Of a DNA stretch of 64,000 bases, positions 54,171-64,000 are shown one piece after another. Both the position numbers and the translations under genes were made by a program. The first letter of the stretch is position 1, and every line of letters starts with the position of its first letter. The notes under the pieces were generated by a model. It was not told the origin of the DNA and made no database searches. It saw only the letters and a list, made by a program, of their open reading frames with translations. This DNA is from Antilocapra americana (Eukaryota > Chordata > Mammalia > Artiodactyla > Antilocapridae): the NCBI GenBank assembly GCA_007570785.1, contig ML664199.1:18938970-19002969 (forward strand). The letters are read 5' to 3'.

Positions 54171-54734
54171 CCTACTTTTATTCTTTATATAAAATTGTAT
54201 ACAATGGACAGAAAGTCACAACTTTGCCCTAGAAATACATATTTAAAACTAACCAGGATGAGTGTCACAAATGCTTGTGGATTTTCCTCTGGGTAGTTGC
54301 AAAGGCTTCCATTTCCTAATATGTAAATAAGAAGGTTTCTCCTGGCTCTTACATTTCATAGGCTTAAGTGTAATTAAAGCTTGGGTCCAGTGTTACACCC
54401 ATGCAAAGTTACCAAGTCCGAGAATGAAGGATTTTTTGATAAAATAGAAAAATGTCGTGAAGACTCAGTTTGGTGTTCTGCCTGGTGGTGAAAGGGAGCT
54501 CAAAGGAGGCGTGGGTGACGTGTCCATATGGCTGCTGTGGCAGGTCATCACCAGGAAGCACAGAGTTCTTTGCTCTGCCACAGCCTCTGCAGTATCCTCC
54601 GAGGACAACCAAGCTGCACTGGAAGTCCAGGATTTCAAAGGTGTCCTCAAATAACAGCAGTCTCATTAATTTCAGAAAATGCATTATTATTATTTGCTAG
54701 GTATTATTTGAGAAGAAAATGCTCTTATATACTG
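54171..54734 (+). repeat. Unidentified repeated block, copy 1 (left part)
   Basis: Diverged direct copy of 62056-62605. The start is shared (TTTATTCTTTATATAAAATT in both) and so is the end (ATTTGAGAAGAAAATGC against ATTTGAGAAGAAATGCC), with collinear similarity between. The family is not recognised. Overlapping open frames on both strands (54409-54887) are not preserved in the other copy, so it is probably noncoding. An inverted L1 follows and then the block resumes at about 55363. Confidence 0.7.
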
Positions 54735-55362
54735 TTTGTAAAATTTTGTGAGGAAGACAACTTTAGGTCTACTCTCTTCATAGATTTTTCAGTGTATGAT
54801 ACAGTCTTGTTACCTATTGGCACGACATTGTACTTTAGATCTTCAGAACTTACCTTGCGTAGTGAAATTTTTATACATGTAGATTAGTGACTTCTCATCT
54901 CTCCCTCTCCCTCCCCCAACTCCTGGCAACTACCATTCTATTTTTTGCTCCTAGGAGTCTGACTGTGTTAGACACCTCATTGTGTAAATGAAATCACGTT
55001 TCTGGAGGGGGAGCATATGTAAACCCATGGCAATATCATGTCATTGTATGGCAAAACTAATAAAAAAAAAAAAAGAAATCACGTGATGTTGGTCCTTTTG
55101 TGACTGGCTTCTTTCTCCTGCCATAATATTACCATTTGATCCAGCAATCCCACTTCCAGACAGTTTACCCAAAATAAATGAAATCAGGATCTCAAAGAAA
55201 TATTAGCACTCTTATGTTTATTGCAGGACTATTAACAATAGCCAAGATATGGAAGCAACTTTAAATATCCATCAGCAGGTGAAAAGATAATGAAAATGTG
55301 GTATAAACATACAATAGATCATTATTCAGCCTTTTAAAAAGGAAGGAAATCCTGCCATACAA
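54735..55362 (-). mobile_element. Old L1 with 5' inversion (twin priming)
   Basis: The left part (54735-55130) is reverse-strand L1: ACAACTTTAGGTCTACTCTC, TTTAGATCTTCAGAACTTAC, CCAACTCCTGGCAACTACCA. The right part (55131-55362) is forward-strand ORF2 sequence: CATTTGATCCAGCAATCCCA, AACAATAGCCAAGATATGGA, GGAAATCCTGCCATACAAGA. The switch of orientation within one element is the signature of twin priming. It interrupts copy 1 of the 54/62-kb repeated block. Confidence 0.75.
55000..55074 (+). mobile_element. Very short young L1 tail insertion
   Basis: Only about 60 bases of bovine-type L1 3' end (CATATGTAAACCCATGGCAA, GTATGGCAAAACTAATAAAA) plus an A-tail. Direct repeats GAAATCACGT lie at 54990-54999 and 55075-55084. 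Confidence 0.9.
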
Positions 55363-55490
55363 GACAACATGGGTCCTGGGATATTTTTTCTTGAACACAT
55401 AAACTAACATTTTTTACAAATTATGTTTAAAATTGTTTCAAACGATTGCATCTACTCTCTTATAATACATATAATGATAAAACTGCTCAG
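55363..55490 (+). repeat. Unidentified repeated block, copy 1 (right part)
   Basis: GGGATATTTTTTCTTGAACA and GTTTAAAATTGTTTCAAACG align to AGGATATTCCCTCTTGAGCA and ATTTAAAATATTTCAAAGGA at 62639-62712. Confidence 0.6.
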
Positions 55491-55523
55491 ACTGGTCTCC
55501 ACTATGTATATACTTAATATGGT

Positions 55524-55711
55524 GAAAGTTGCTTAGCCGTGTCTGACTCTTTGCAACCCCATGGGCTATACAGTCCACAGAATTCTCCAGGCCAGAATAC
55601 TGGAGTGGGTAGCCTGTCACTTCTCTAGGGATTCTTCTTGACCCAAGAATTGAATGGGGGACTCTTGCATTGCAGACGGATTCTTTACCAACTGAGCTAT
55701 CAGGGAAGCCC
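55524..55711 (-). mobile_element. Bov-tA SINE with target duplication
   Basis: Reverse-strand Bov-tA (GAAAGTTGCTTAGCCGTGTC to GAGCTATCAGGGAAGCCC). Direct repeats ACTTAATATGGT at 55512-55523 and 55712-55723. Confidence 0.95.
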
Positions 55712-55885
55712 ACTTAATATGGTATGAACCCTAAATGAAAATTGTGTTACTTAAATAAATGTAGCTGCTATCTAGGAAATTACATTAATTTTCAAATCCA
55801 ATAAGTTAGATTTACCCACAAGGTCATACATAGCCATTTGTAAATAAAGGACCCGAGGTGGTATAAAGTTGTTATATAAAATTTA

Positions 55886-56032
55886 TTATTACTATTATTA
55901 TTTTGGCTGCACTGGGTGTTCATTGCCCGATAGGATGTAGGATCTTAGCTCCTGAACAGGGATCAAACTTGCATTCCCTGCACTGAAAGGCAGATTCTTA
56001 ACCACTGTACCACTAAAGAAGTAGCAGGAATT
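55886..56032 (-). mobile_element. CHR SINE, truncated
   Basis: Reverse-strand CHR (ATTTTGGCTGCACTGGGTGT, TTAGCTCCTGAACAGGGATC, TTAACCACTGTACCACTAAA). Flanks TTATATAAAATTTA and TTATATGAAATTTA (55872-55885, 56033-56046) differ by one base. Confidence 0.9.
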
Positions 56033-56159
56033 TTATATGAAATTTAAAAGGAACATGCCTATTTCATGTATATTTACACATAAACACAAGCTTGCTCTGG
56101 ATAAAATTATAAATTTTCAAGTCTGACTGGAACCTTAGTTTTGTATCAGATTGGACAAC

Positions 56160-56290
56160 CCCCTCCTTTAGAAAAGGTATATAAGGTTCACAGAGTCTAG
56201 GAGTATAGTCCTGGTCAGACAGCTAATTACAGACTGACTCAGGCCAAGACGTAGGCCTGTTCAGCCTTCTTCTTTCAGTGCTGCCTTTAA
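56160..56290 (-). mobile_element. Possible MIR SINE
   Basis: AAGGTTCACAGAGTCTAGGA, GTCAGACAGCTAATTACAGA and GACTCAGGCCAAGACGTAGG fit the reverse MIR core weakly. Confidence 0.5.
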
Positions 56291-56396
56291 TCATTTCATA
56301 CCATTAACTTAATTCACTGGAATTAAGCTGCTGTATTTATTTTTGTCTTACTGTCAAATTCTTTTTTTAAGCATTTATCTTTAAAAAAAATAATAA

Positions 56397-56583
56397 AGGC
56401 TTCCCTCGTAGCTCAGTCAGTTGAGACCCACATTTGATTCCTGGGTCGGGAAAAACCCCAGGAGAAGGAAATGGCAACCCATTCCAGTATTCTTGCCTGG
56501 AGAATCCCACGGACAGGGGAGCCTGGCGAGCTATCACCCATGGGGTCACAAGAGTTGGACACGACTTAGTGACTAAACCACCA
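56397..56583 (+). mobile_element. Bov-tA SINE
   Basis: Forward Bov-tA (GGCTTCCCTCGTAGCTCAGT, GGCAACCCATTCCAGTATTC, GACACGACTTAGTGACTAAA). The tRNA-like head is shortened. Confidence 0.93.
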
Positions 56584-59234
56584 CCATCTTAAGAATTGAC
56601 ATTAGATCTGAGTAGCCATCTAAGATTTTTTAGGCCTTTATTCCTGCTTTCAGGAAAATACTATTCTCAGGCTGCAGTATCCATCATAAATGAAAGAAAA
56701 ATGTATTTTAGAGTCTTCTCCTTCCTGACACATTTCCAAAACACTTAAGAATCATAAAATTGTATTATACAAACACACTGACTCATATCTGCATACTTAG
56801 AAATTGGTATTTCACAGCATGTGGTCCAAGACAGTCATTCCGTTCAGATGATTAGGAGACAAGTGGGCAGGGAAATTAGTAGATGCAGTTAGGGGTTTTT
56901 GAGGCATATCCCAGTGACATTCGACATTCTAGCCTAAATTCAAAACCCTTGCTTGGATCTCTTTGCTCATTCCATTGTCCTCTTCTTAATGGTCACAAAG
57001 ATTTTTTTAATCCAGACCTAACCGATAACGTTTATGTGCCACGTCTGAGATGCAGTCTGTTCACCAGGAGAAAATATCTTAAAGTGGATGATGATTACCT
57101 ATCTAATGATTTTATTATAAATACTATCCTTTGAAGACATCAGTTACTTTTCAGATACAACCATAAGGTAAAAACTAATATTTTTAAAGCTATTTTCACC
57201 CATCTTGTGTTGAGTTTGAATCTTGCATCACAGAGAGGCCTAGAGACAAGAAACAAGCAGTTTGCTGAAAATTCAGTCAATTAAGTACATTTATTACAAG
57301 TCTTACTGGGAAATCTGGTTCTTCTTCTAATGCTCTGGGGCCAGCATCTGCTAGTAAAGCACTGTATGTCCTCTGTGCCCCAGAAACCCTCTCCAGAACA
57401 GACCACCCACCTCTTGAGAAACCAACATTTTAGAGCCAGTTTCCAGAACCAGTGTTGGTGCCTAGTGCCCTGCCCTGTGCTGTGGGTTCAGCAGTGTGTT
57501 TGAAAGGCACTGGCAACTTGAACCACCACCGAGTGGGCCCTTTCAGCCAGTGTTTCTATTTCTGTTGTGCTAGCAGGCATGCAAGAGGCTAATTTTAGGA
57601 ATGGAAATGAAAACCCTCCCTCTCATGTAATTTGGTTGCGATGTGGCCTCAAAACAGTGCGGTCTTTCAGTGTTCTGGGCAAGAAGCAGGGTCGTTTCTA
57701 GAACTGTTTCTGAACAAAAGAAGGAAGCTGTCACTGTTCCCAGACGTGCTGAGGAGGGTACACAGGAGCTGAGGAAGTCGAGCCCCTCACTTCCATGGCA
57801 GCACACCCCAGGTCTGGCGTCACATCTCCGAGAGGCCCCTCACCTGTGAGCTTGTGCAGCCTGCCAGCCAGGCGCTGGGCAGAGGTGAGGCTGGGGGCGC
57901 TTCTCTCTGACGGGTAGACTGGCCTCCTGTGCTCTTCCTGTTTTGCTGTGTTTATTGTTTATTGATTGTGTTTTTTCTGACTTTATGTTTTGCAAATCAC
58001 TTTTGCCTTATCAGGTCATAAGTATATTTGGCTTTTCTCAATTGCTCTGAAAGGAAAATTAAGTAACAGTTGCACAAAAGGAGGCACACAGTGATGCTTT
58101 TAGGAGGCTTCAAGTGAGTGGTGGTATCCTCCTGTTGTTATTTGCATGTGACATTCCTGAGGAGTAACTTGTGCAAAAAGATTGCTTTCATGGATAGCAG
58201 TTCTAATTATGTTGCATAACCTGAGTGGAATCGGGATGCTACTGATATGAGAGTAGTTAAATCCGTTAAGGGTTGGTTGCTGCTAGTCGTATTTGGGGAG
58301 AAAATAGACCGCCACCAGGGAAACAGTGCTTGTGGAATATGATTTTCGCTAAATCACCATGATTTATATCATTAAACACAAGGAAAAAAGCTTTTATGTA
58401 TAGTTCAGTAGAGTTTCAAAGGACAGATGGATGCTACACAAGTGGTGTGGGTGTATTGGAATAAAAGAGACAGACAGATAGGGAAAGTAAATTAATGGAG
58501 GAAAGCCATGTTGGAGAATCTAAATACATGGAGACTAGGTTAAGGGAAAATAAAAAATCTATCAGAAAATATAAAAAGTAAAGCTCATAGAAAAATTGCC
58601 TTATGGCAGCATGGACTCTCTCAAAGGGGGTATTTATAGCTTTCCTCAGTGACCCCCTTCATGCGTAAGAATTCTTCTTTGAGAATCTGCCTCATGATAA
58701 GAAATCTCATTTCTAATGAGAGAAAATCAATGAAGTAGAAATGCAATAAGAAATGCAGCTGTACTACTTATTAAACTTATTATTGATTGTAAAAGGTGCT
58801 CAATTATTAGGGCTGTGGTATCAATAATTCATATTTAACAATGTTGTCTTTTTATAGCTATTCTGGTATGTTAGTAATTCAATCACAAGGGCATGTTTTT
58901 AAAAAGGTTTTTGATTTGTCATCACCATAAAAATAATAGCAGTTTTGTTGCCTATCTGTGGCAGAATTTGTCACCAAAAATGATGGGACTCTCTGAGCGC
59001 AAAGTTTTCCTGTATAGTACTATCAACTAGAGTCAAAGAATGAGAAGCAATATGGAGGAATACTGGGGGGAAATTTGAGATGGAACTATAAGAGAAATTA
59101 ACAATGCCTTGTGCTGTTTTTACTCATTTTTTGAAATCTAGAGTCAAGTCAAAAAAGTTTTTATAAGGTAAAGATGGAATAGTTTTCCCTTTTCTTGCTC
59201 CTTTCTAAGGGTAAGAAAGCAGTCTTATTGAAAC
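56584..59234. other. Intronic block with a GC-richer island; no gene seen
   Basis: 2.65 kb without recognisable repeat. 57480-57930 is GC-richer with several CpGs; open frames overlap on both strands there, without domains. 58130-58380 (GTTGCATAACCTGAGTGGAA, TCGCTAAATCACCATGATTT) looks like unique, possibly constrained noncoding DNA. The splice-like CAGGTCATAAG near 58014 has no coding frame behind it. Confidence 0.4.
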
Positions 59235-59241
59235 TGGTGGA

Positions 59242-59374
59242 GGGCCTGCCCTGGTGGTACAGTGGCTAAGACTCAGCGCTCCCAATGCAGGGGGTCCAGG
59301 TTCAATCCCTGGTCTAGGAACTAGATCCCACATGCCACAACTTGAGATACCTAAACATTAAAAAAAAAAAAATG
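59242..59374 (+). mobile_element. CHR SINE with A-tail
   Basis: Forward CHR (GGGCCTGCCCTGGTGGTACA, GTGGCTAAGACTCAGCGCTC, TTCAATCCCTGGTCTAGGAA, poly-A). TGGTGGA on both sides (59235-59241, 59375-59381) may be the target duplication. Confidence 0.93.
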
Positions 59375-59381
59375 TGGTGGA

Positions 59382-59696
59382 AAATGTTGTATCATATTTG
59401 ACTTGGGATTAAGTAAATTAAATACTACTGAAATGTGGATATAAAAATGTAAGTTGTGACACCATGGATAGTTGACACTTGTGAAGGTGCTGAGACCCCC
59501 ACTGGAGCACGGCCTCATTCTCCTCTCTGTTTCCTGCTGGAGGGCATGATCTCTCTGACTGATGCAGGAGAGGCATCTGAACCACGTTCTCCTCTTATCT
59601 CTGGTTCCAGCCTTTCCTGCAGTGGAGTTTAGGCATGTTTTCATTTACGAGTCTAAATGTTCAGTTTGTCTCTTTGCTGTAGCTTGAGGAAGTGTG
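59382..59696. other. Short intronic block, no feature recognised
   Basis: About 0.3 kb; no repeat or coding frame identified. Confidence 0.35.
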
Positions 59697-59911
59697 TAGG
59701 CTTCCCAGGTGGTACAGTAGTAAAGAATATACCTGCCAGTTCAGGACATCCAAGAGATATGGGTTCGATCCCCAGGTCTGGAAGAACCCCTGGAGGAGGA
59801 AAGGGCAACCCCCTACAGTATCTTGCTAGGATAATCCCATGGACAGAGGAGCCTGGCAGGCTGTAGTCCATGCAGTCGCAGAGTTGAACACTACTGAGCA
59901 CACACGCATGC
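59697..59911 (+). mobile_element. Bov-tA SINE
   Basis: Forward Bov-tA with complete head (TAGGCTTCCCAGGTGGTACA, GGGTTCGATCCCCAGGTCTG) and body (GACAGAGGAGCCTGGCAGGC). Confidence 0.94.
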
Positions 59912-60435
59912 TGTTGCTGCTGAGGAAAATGTGTAACTTGGAATAAAAATTAAAATTGGTGTGTCTTAATAATTGGTAGTTACCTATATCTTCAGAGTGT
60001 AAAGTAGACAAACATAAATGTAATATAGGCAATATCTGTATTTCCTAGGTATAAATACAATATAAATAATAAATATAATATAGACAAATAATTATATTCT
60101 TTGACAAAGGAAGACTGTCAATATATTTCCAAGTGAGTTGAGATTTTCCTAAATTATATTTTAAAAGCTATCATTGTGTGAGAAATAAGCAAAACGTAAG
60201 TGTGAGAAATAAGCAAAACGTAACTAAGTTGTTTTTAAAAAGCTCAGACATAGTCAGCCATGACTTTTGACTCTGTTAGTAAACAAGTAATTGATGGAGT
60301 TGCTGTGAATATGCTAGACCAAGCACTGACTAGGAATTACAAGAATTAGGACTTGACCTAATGAGCTGTTGGGCTAGGATGGAACCCTAATCTCTGTGAA
60401 CCTTAAATGCCTTGATTAAAAAGGAAGATTGAATC
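59912..60435. other. AT-rich intronic block
   Basis: Holds the 24-bp tandem duplication at 60177-60224 and a TA/ATA-rich run. No coding frame supported. Confidence 0.4.
60177..60224. repeat. 24-bp tandem duplication
   Basis: TGTGAGAAATAAGCAAAACG plus TAAG/TAAC occurs twice back to back; the units differ only at the last base. Confidence 0.95.
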
Positions 60436-61690
60436 AGCTATATATATACATATATCCCCTCCCTCTTGGACCTCCCTCCCACTGCCTTCCTCTCCCCCCA
60501 TTCTCACCCCTCTAGGTCACAAGAGCAGTGAGCTGAATTCCCTGTGCTATAGAGCAGGTTCTCACTAGCGATCTATTTTACGCATGGTATTGGATATAAG
60601 TCAGTCCCTATTACCCAATTTATCCCCCATGGCCACATGTCATTCTGTACATCTGCATCTCTACTTCTACCTTGCAAATAGGTTCTTCTGTACCATTTTT
60701 CTGGATTCCACATATGTGTGTTAATATGCAAGATTTGTTTTTCTCTTTCTGACATCAGTCTGTATAAGAATTACAGAGGGACAGTGTCTGGGTCCATCCA
60801 CATCTCTACAAATGACCCAATTTCATTCCTTTTTATGGCTGAGTTAATATTGCATTGTATATAGGTATCTCATCTTTGTCCATTCATCTGTTGATGGACA
60901 CTTAGGCTGCTTCCATGACCTGGCTATTGTATATAGTGCTGCAGTGAACATTGGGGTGCATGTGTCATTTTGAATTATGAGTTTTTCAGTATAAGGACTC
61001 TCCATACTGTTCTCCATAGTTGGCATATCAATCTACATTTCCACCAGTGGTGCAAGAGGGTTCTCTTTTCTCCACATGCTCTCCAGCATTTATTGTTTGT
61101 AATTTTTTTGTTGTTATTGCAATGAGTTGTTGTTTTGCGTGGGTTTTCTCTAGTTGCAGTGAGAAGGAGCTACTCTTTGTTGTGATGTGCAGGCTTCCTA
61201 TCACAGTGGCTTCTCTTGTTGGAGCCCAGGCTCTGGGGCACACAGGCTTCGGTAGTTGTGGCTCCTGGCCTCTAGAACAGTAGCTCAGTTGTTGTGGTGC
61301 ACTGGGCTTAGTTGCTCCAGGGTGTTGTGGGATCCTTCTGGGCCAGAGATTGAACCAGTGTCCCCTGCATTCCTAACCAGTGGACCACCATGGAAGCCCT
61401 ATTTTTTGCAGATTTTTTTTTTAATATATTGAGTTTCATGAACTATCTGCATGTTTTAGAGATTAATCCCTGTTGGTTGCTTTGTTTGCAAATATTTTCT
61501 CCCATTCTGAAGGCTGTCTTTTCATTGTGTTTATGGCTTCCTTTGCTGTGCAAAAGCTTTTAAATTTCATTAAGTCCCATTTGTTTATTTTTGTTCTGAT
61601 TTTCTTTACTCTAGGAGGTAGGTCAAAACAGATCTTGCTGTGATTTATGCCAAAGAATGGTCTTCCTGTGTTTTCCTCTAAGAGTTTTAT
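60436..61690 (-). mobile_element. L1, 3' UTR and ORF2 end, split by a CHR SINE
   Basis: Reverse-strand L1: CCCTCCCTCTTGGACCTCCC, GCTGAATTCCCTGTGCTATA, GTGCTGCAGTGAACATTGGG, ATACTGTTCTCCATAGTTGG. After the SINE the ORF2 part resumes. The frame over 61463-61690 reads NHSKICFDLPPRVKKIRTKI and SFCTAKEAINTMKRQPSEWE, a well-preserved ORF2 C-terminal segment. No complete ORF. Confidence 0.9.
61110..61399 (-). mobile_element. CHR SINE nested in L1
   Basis: Reverse-strand CHR, long form (TTCTCTAGTTGCAGTGAGAA, GGTAGTTGTGGCTCCTGGCC, CTTAGTTGCTCCAGGGTGTT, GTGGACCACCATGGAAGCCC). L1 coding sequence continues on both sides; an ATTTTTTTG/ATTTTTTG flank may be the target duplication. Confidence 0.93.
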
Positions 61691-62055
61691 AGTGTTCTGG
61701 TGGGACACTGGAAATCCATGACTTTTTATCCAGAGAAAGTTTGTGTGTATGTGTAATGTATGCACAAAAGAGGTGTGCCCCTTTTAATTCTGATAGAAAG
61801 TTCCCTAAAACTACAACTTGACACTGTATCGGGTCTTTTATTTACAGGTGTGTATTGTGGGTTCTTCTACCTCATTGTGTTCTAACGTTAATGAAATTTC
61901 ATCAGATAGCTATTAAATTTAAGTTAACTTACAGTCTTGTGTATAAAACTTTGAGGTTCATATCACATCAAGTATGCATAAAATGGGGCTCACATTCGAG
62001 TCCAGGCCATGTTAGCTTATGTATATTTTTAGAGATAATGTGCAGTTCCCTGAAT
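61691..62055. other. Short intronic block, no feature recognised
   Basis: AT-rich sequence between the L1 and the second copy of the repeated block; weak similarity to sequence before copy 1 cannot be excluded. Confidence 0.35.
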
Positions 62056-62745
62056 GTTTGTTTATTCTTTATATAAAATTATATGTAATGAATATAAAGG
62101 CACTAGTTTTCCCTAATAGTATCCATATTTAAAAATAACCGAGATGAGTGTAATGATTGCTTATAGATTTCTCTCTGGCCAGATACAAAGGCCTCTGTTC
62201 ACCGGACAGTGTAGTTCTTTTCAGCCCTGAACATTCTGAACCCAAGGACAAATAAAAGTGTGTGTGTGTCTTAAAACCATGCGAAACTACTAAGCCCCAG
62301 AATGAAGGGGTCTGTAGTCCAGAACAGATAGAGAAAGGCAGTGACGACTTATCATTATCCAGCGATAATGAGGAGCCCACCTGAAATATGGGTGGGTGTC
62401 ACTCATCACCTGGTGAGCACAGGCTCTTTGTTCTTCCATGCTTTCTGCGGTACTCCACAAGCATCACTGAGCTGTGCTCTCCATCCAGTTTGTGAATACA
62501 ACATTTCAGAGAGAGCCCCGAAGTATGAACAGCCCTATTACTTTTTGAAAATACAGTATTATCTATTAGGTAGTATCATTTGAGAAGAAATGCCTTTTCA
62601 AAATTGATACCAATAATAGTTAAAGGTCACCAGAACTTAGGATATTCCCTCTTGAGCACAAAAATTAATGTAAACATTTTTAAAAAAATGATATTTAAAA
62701 TATTTCAAAGGATTTTATATAATAAATGGAGAATGATATTTCACC
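62056..62745 (+). repeat. Unidentified repeated block, copy 2
   Basis: Uninterrupted counterpart of 54171-54734 plus 55363-55490. An AATAAA occurs at about 62250. Open frames on both strands (62129-62380, 62341-62583) do not match those of copy 1. The family is not recognised. Confidence 0.7.
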
Positions 62746-64000
62746 AATTTTTTAAATTATGATGAAAGAGAATACCAATATAGGAAATGTTAGAAAATCA
62801 ACTTTTATTATTTACCTCTAATTTATGCCAAAACAATGTGTATCCTTTTTTCTAAAATGTAACATACTTTTTAGGAATTTGATTCTGAGAGAAGCCAAAA
62901 TAAAGTACTGTGAAAAAGAGATGACAAAGATATGAGGTATCAGACAGTCTTTTGCAGTGTGACTGGACTGAGGAAAATAATGCAAGAGGCCTTGCATGTG
63001 AATCAAAGGCAGATATACTGGGATCCACAGAAGGAAGAAAATGTTCTTTCAAAGGAAACTGATTTCTCATAGATGACTGTAGACTGCAGACTAAAGCATC
63101 TGAAACAGCAGCCAGCAAGAAGTGAACCAGGCCTTTCTTTGGATATAGTAGATGATGCAGAGATTGAAAGAAAACTAGTAGGAGGTACACTGCCAGACAG
63201 GGATCAGTGTTGCATTTACAGTTCCCATGGAACATTTATATACTGTCTTTAGGATTGTGTGCCATGGAATCTGTATAAACTGGTAACGTGTTGACAGATG
63301 AAGCTAATTAAAGCATGTATAGAGAAGCAATATGAAGAAAAAGTGTATGAAATACACTACTGGCTTCCCCTTAATTGTTTTATGACCTGAGGGCCTGTAG
63401 GGGCTGGATTTAGGGTTTATTTAAAGTTAAACCTAGAAATCCTACAACACAGTTTTTGTATTGCTAAGCAGTGGAATACTTTGAAAAGCAACCCACACAC
63501 CCGTGTAAATGTGCTGTTCCTTTGAAAGGCATGGTAGACCGTTTGCTGAGGCCAGGCCAGCACAGATTGGGTGGGTGGATGGGGTCTGTGCTCAGCCCCT
63601 GGGGGCTGCCTTTGGGAGCTGCTCGCCCCTGGTGTGCAGGTCTCCTTGTCCTCCTAAGTCTGGTCCTGACTTGGGCTGTTGACTGGCTGCTGCAGTGATG
63701 TCCTGGCCCTTCCCCAGGCCTCCTGTGATCAGGGCTCCCACCATTCTCTGGTCTGAGAAAACTCCCCAATTCCTATTTGTCATCCACCTTGTTCCAGGCC
63801 CAAAGCCCATAGAAAAGTATTTCCTACCACAGGATTTTAGTGTTAAACCCAGCACTGGAGGTGGGAGGGAAGAGGTATGATTAGTTAAAGGACAGTCTAC
63901 CTAAAGACTGTTCCTCCCTTTTGAAAGTATTTCTTTATTCTTGATTTAAGTGTCTCTCCTCTGGTGTAATTCTTTGGGAGAACGTCTTATACCCAAACTT
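62746..64000. other. Intronic block, no gene seen
   Basis: No recognisable transposon. 63470-63870 is GC-richer and open on both strands (63464-63880), but the frames are Pro/Gly/Arg-rich shadows of composition, without domains or supporting splice sites. Confidence 0.4.

Noticed and set aside
54409..54887. Overlapping open frames on both strands that might be an exon
   Set aside because: The diverged second copy at 62 kb does not keep any of these frames, so coding constraint is absent.
54171..62745. A complete endogenous provirus between the two repeated blocks
   Set aside because: The spacing fits, but I saw no gag, pol or env remnant between them and the copies are too diverged to call LTRs. 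Kept only as an alternative in the finding.
63464..63880. GC-rich open frames on both strands near the window end
   Set aside because: Pro/Gly/Arg-rich in all frames, no conserved motif, no splice sites supporting an exon.

Overview
This window is vertebrate nuclear DNA from a ruminant (cattle, sheep, goat or a close relative). The evidence is its repeats: BovB (RTE) LINE 3' ends, Bov-tA and BovA/BovA2 SINEs, tRNA-derived CHR SINEs of whales and ruminants, bovine-type L1 tails and one bovine-type endogenous retrovirus LTR. All sit on a background of placental-wide fossils (L2, MIR, old L1, MER2). The DNA is AT-rich, with no bacterial gene layout, CRISPR array or rRNA.

The only host coding sequence I can support is one 77-bp internal exon on the + strand at 51436-51512. 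It has a clean AG acceptor and GT donor and encodes a conserved coiled-coil segment of the CCDC85 family, best assigned to CCDC85A. I infer that the rest of the window is the long intron before this exon (1-51435) and the start of the next intron (51513-64000). No open reading frame elsewhere looks like a host protein. The recognisable ones are decayed L1 and BovB reverse-transcriptase relics.

Layout. 1-9.5 kb: BovA, Bov-tA, BovB and L1 tails with an L2 and a nested SINE. 9.5-13 kb: a repeat-poor candidate regulatory stretch, then BovB pieces and a GT/GC alternating tract. 13-25.5 kb: L1 with a nested Bov-tA, L2, MIRs, one MIR split by a mariner-like hairpin, MER2, BovB, an old L1 and CHR SINEs. 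25.5-36.5 kb: few young repeats, several L2 and MIR. 36.5-41.6 kb: dense young repeats, with three same-strand BovB pieces, a solo LTR inside one of them, a truncated young L1 and a BovA2. 41.6-45.7 kb: L2 split by a CHR SINE, and BovB split by a Bov-tA. 45.7-54.7 kb: no ruminant-specific insertion; the CCDC85 exon lies inside. 54.2-62.7 kb: two diverged copies of the same roughly 0.7-kb sequence about 7.9 kb apart, the first broken by an inverted L1; L1, CHR and Bov-tA lie between. 62.7-64 kb: no recognisable repeat.

The strongest items are the CCDC85A exon, the young-repeat-free interval around it, the unidentified paired block at 54.2/62.1 kb, and the MITE hairpin at 18.65 kb that resembles precursors of the ruminant miR-2284/2285 family. 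I found no coherent new multi-gene system. Repeat family names are from memory of consensus sequences and boundaries are by eye.
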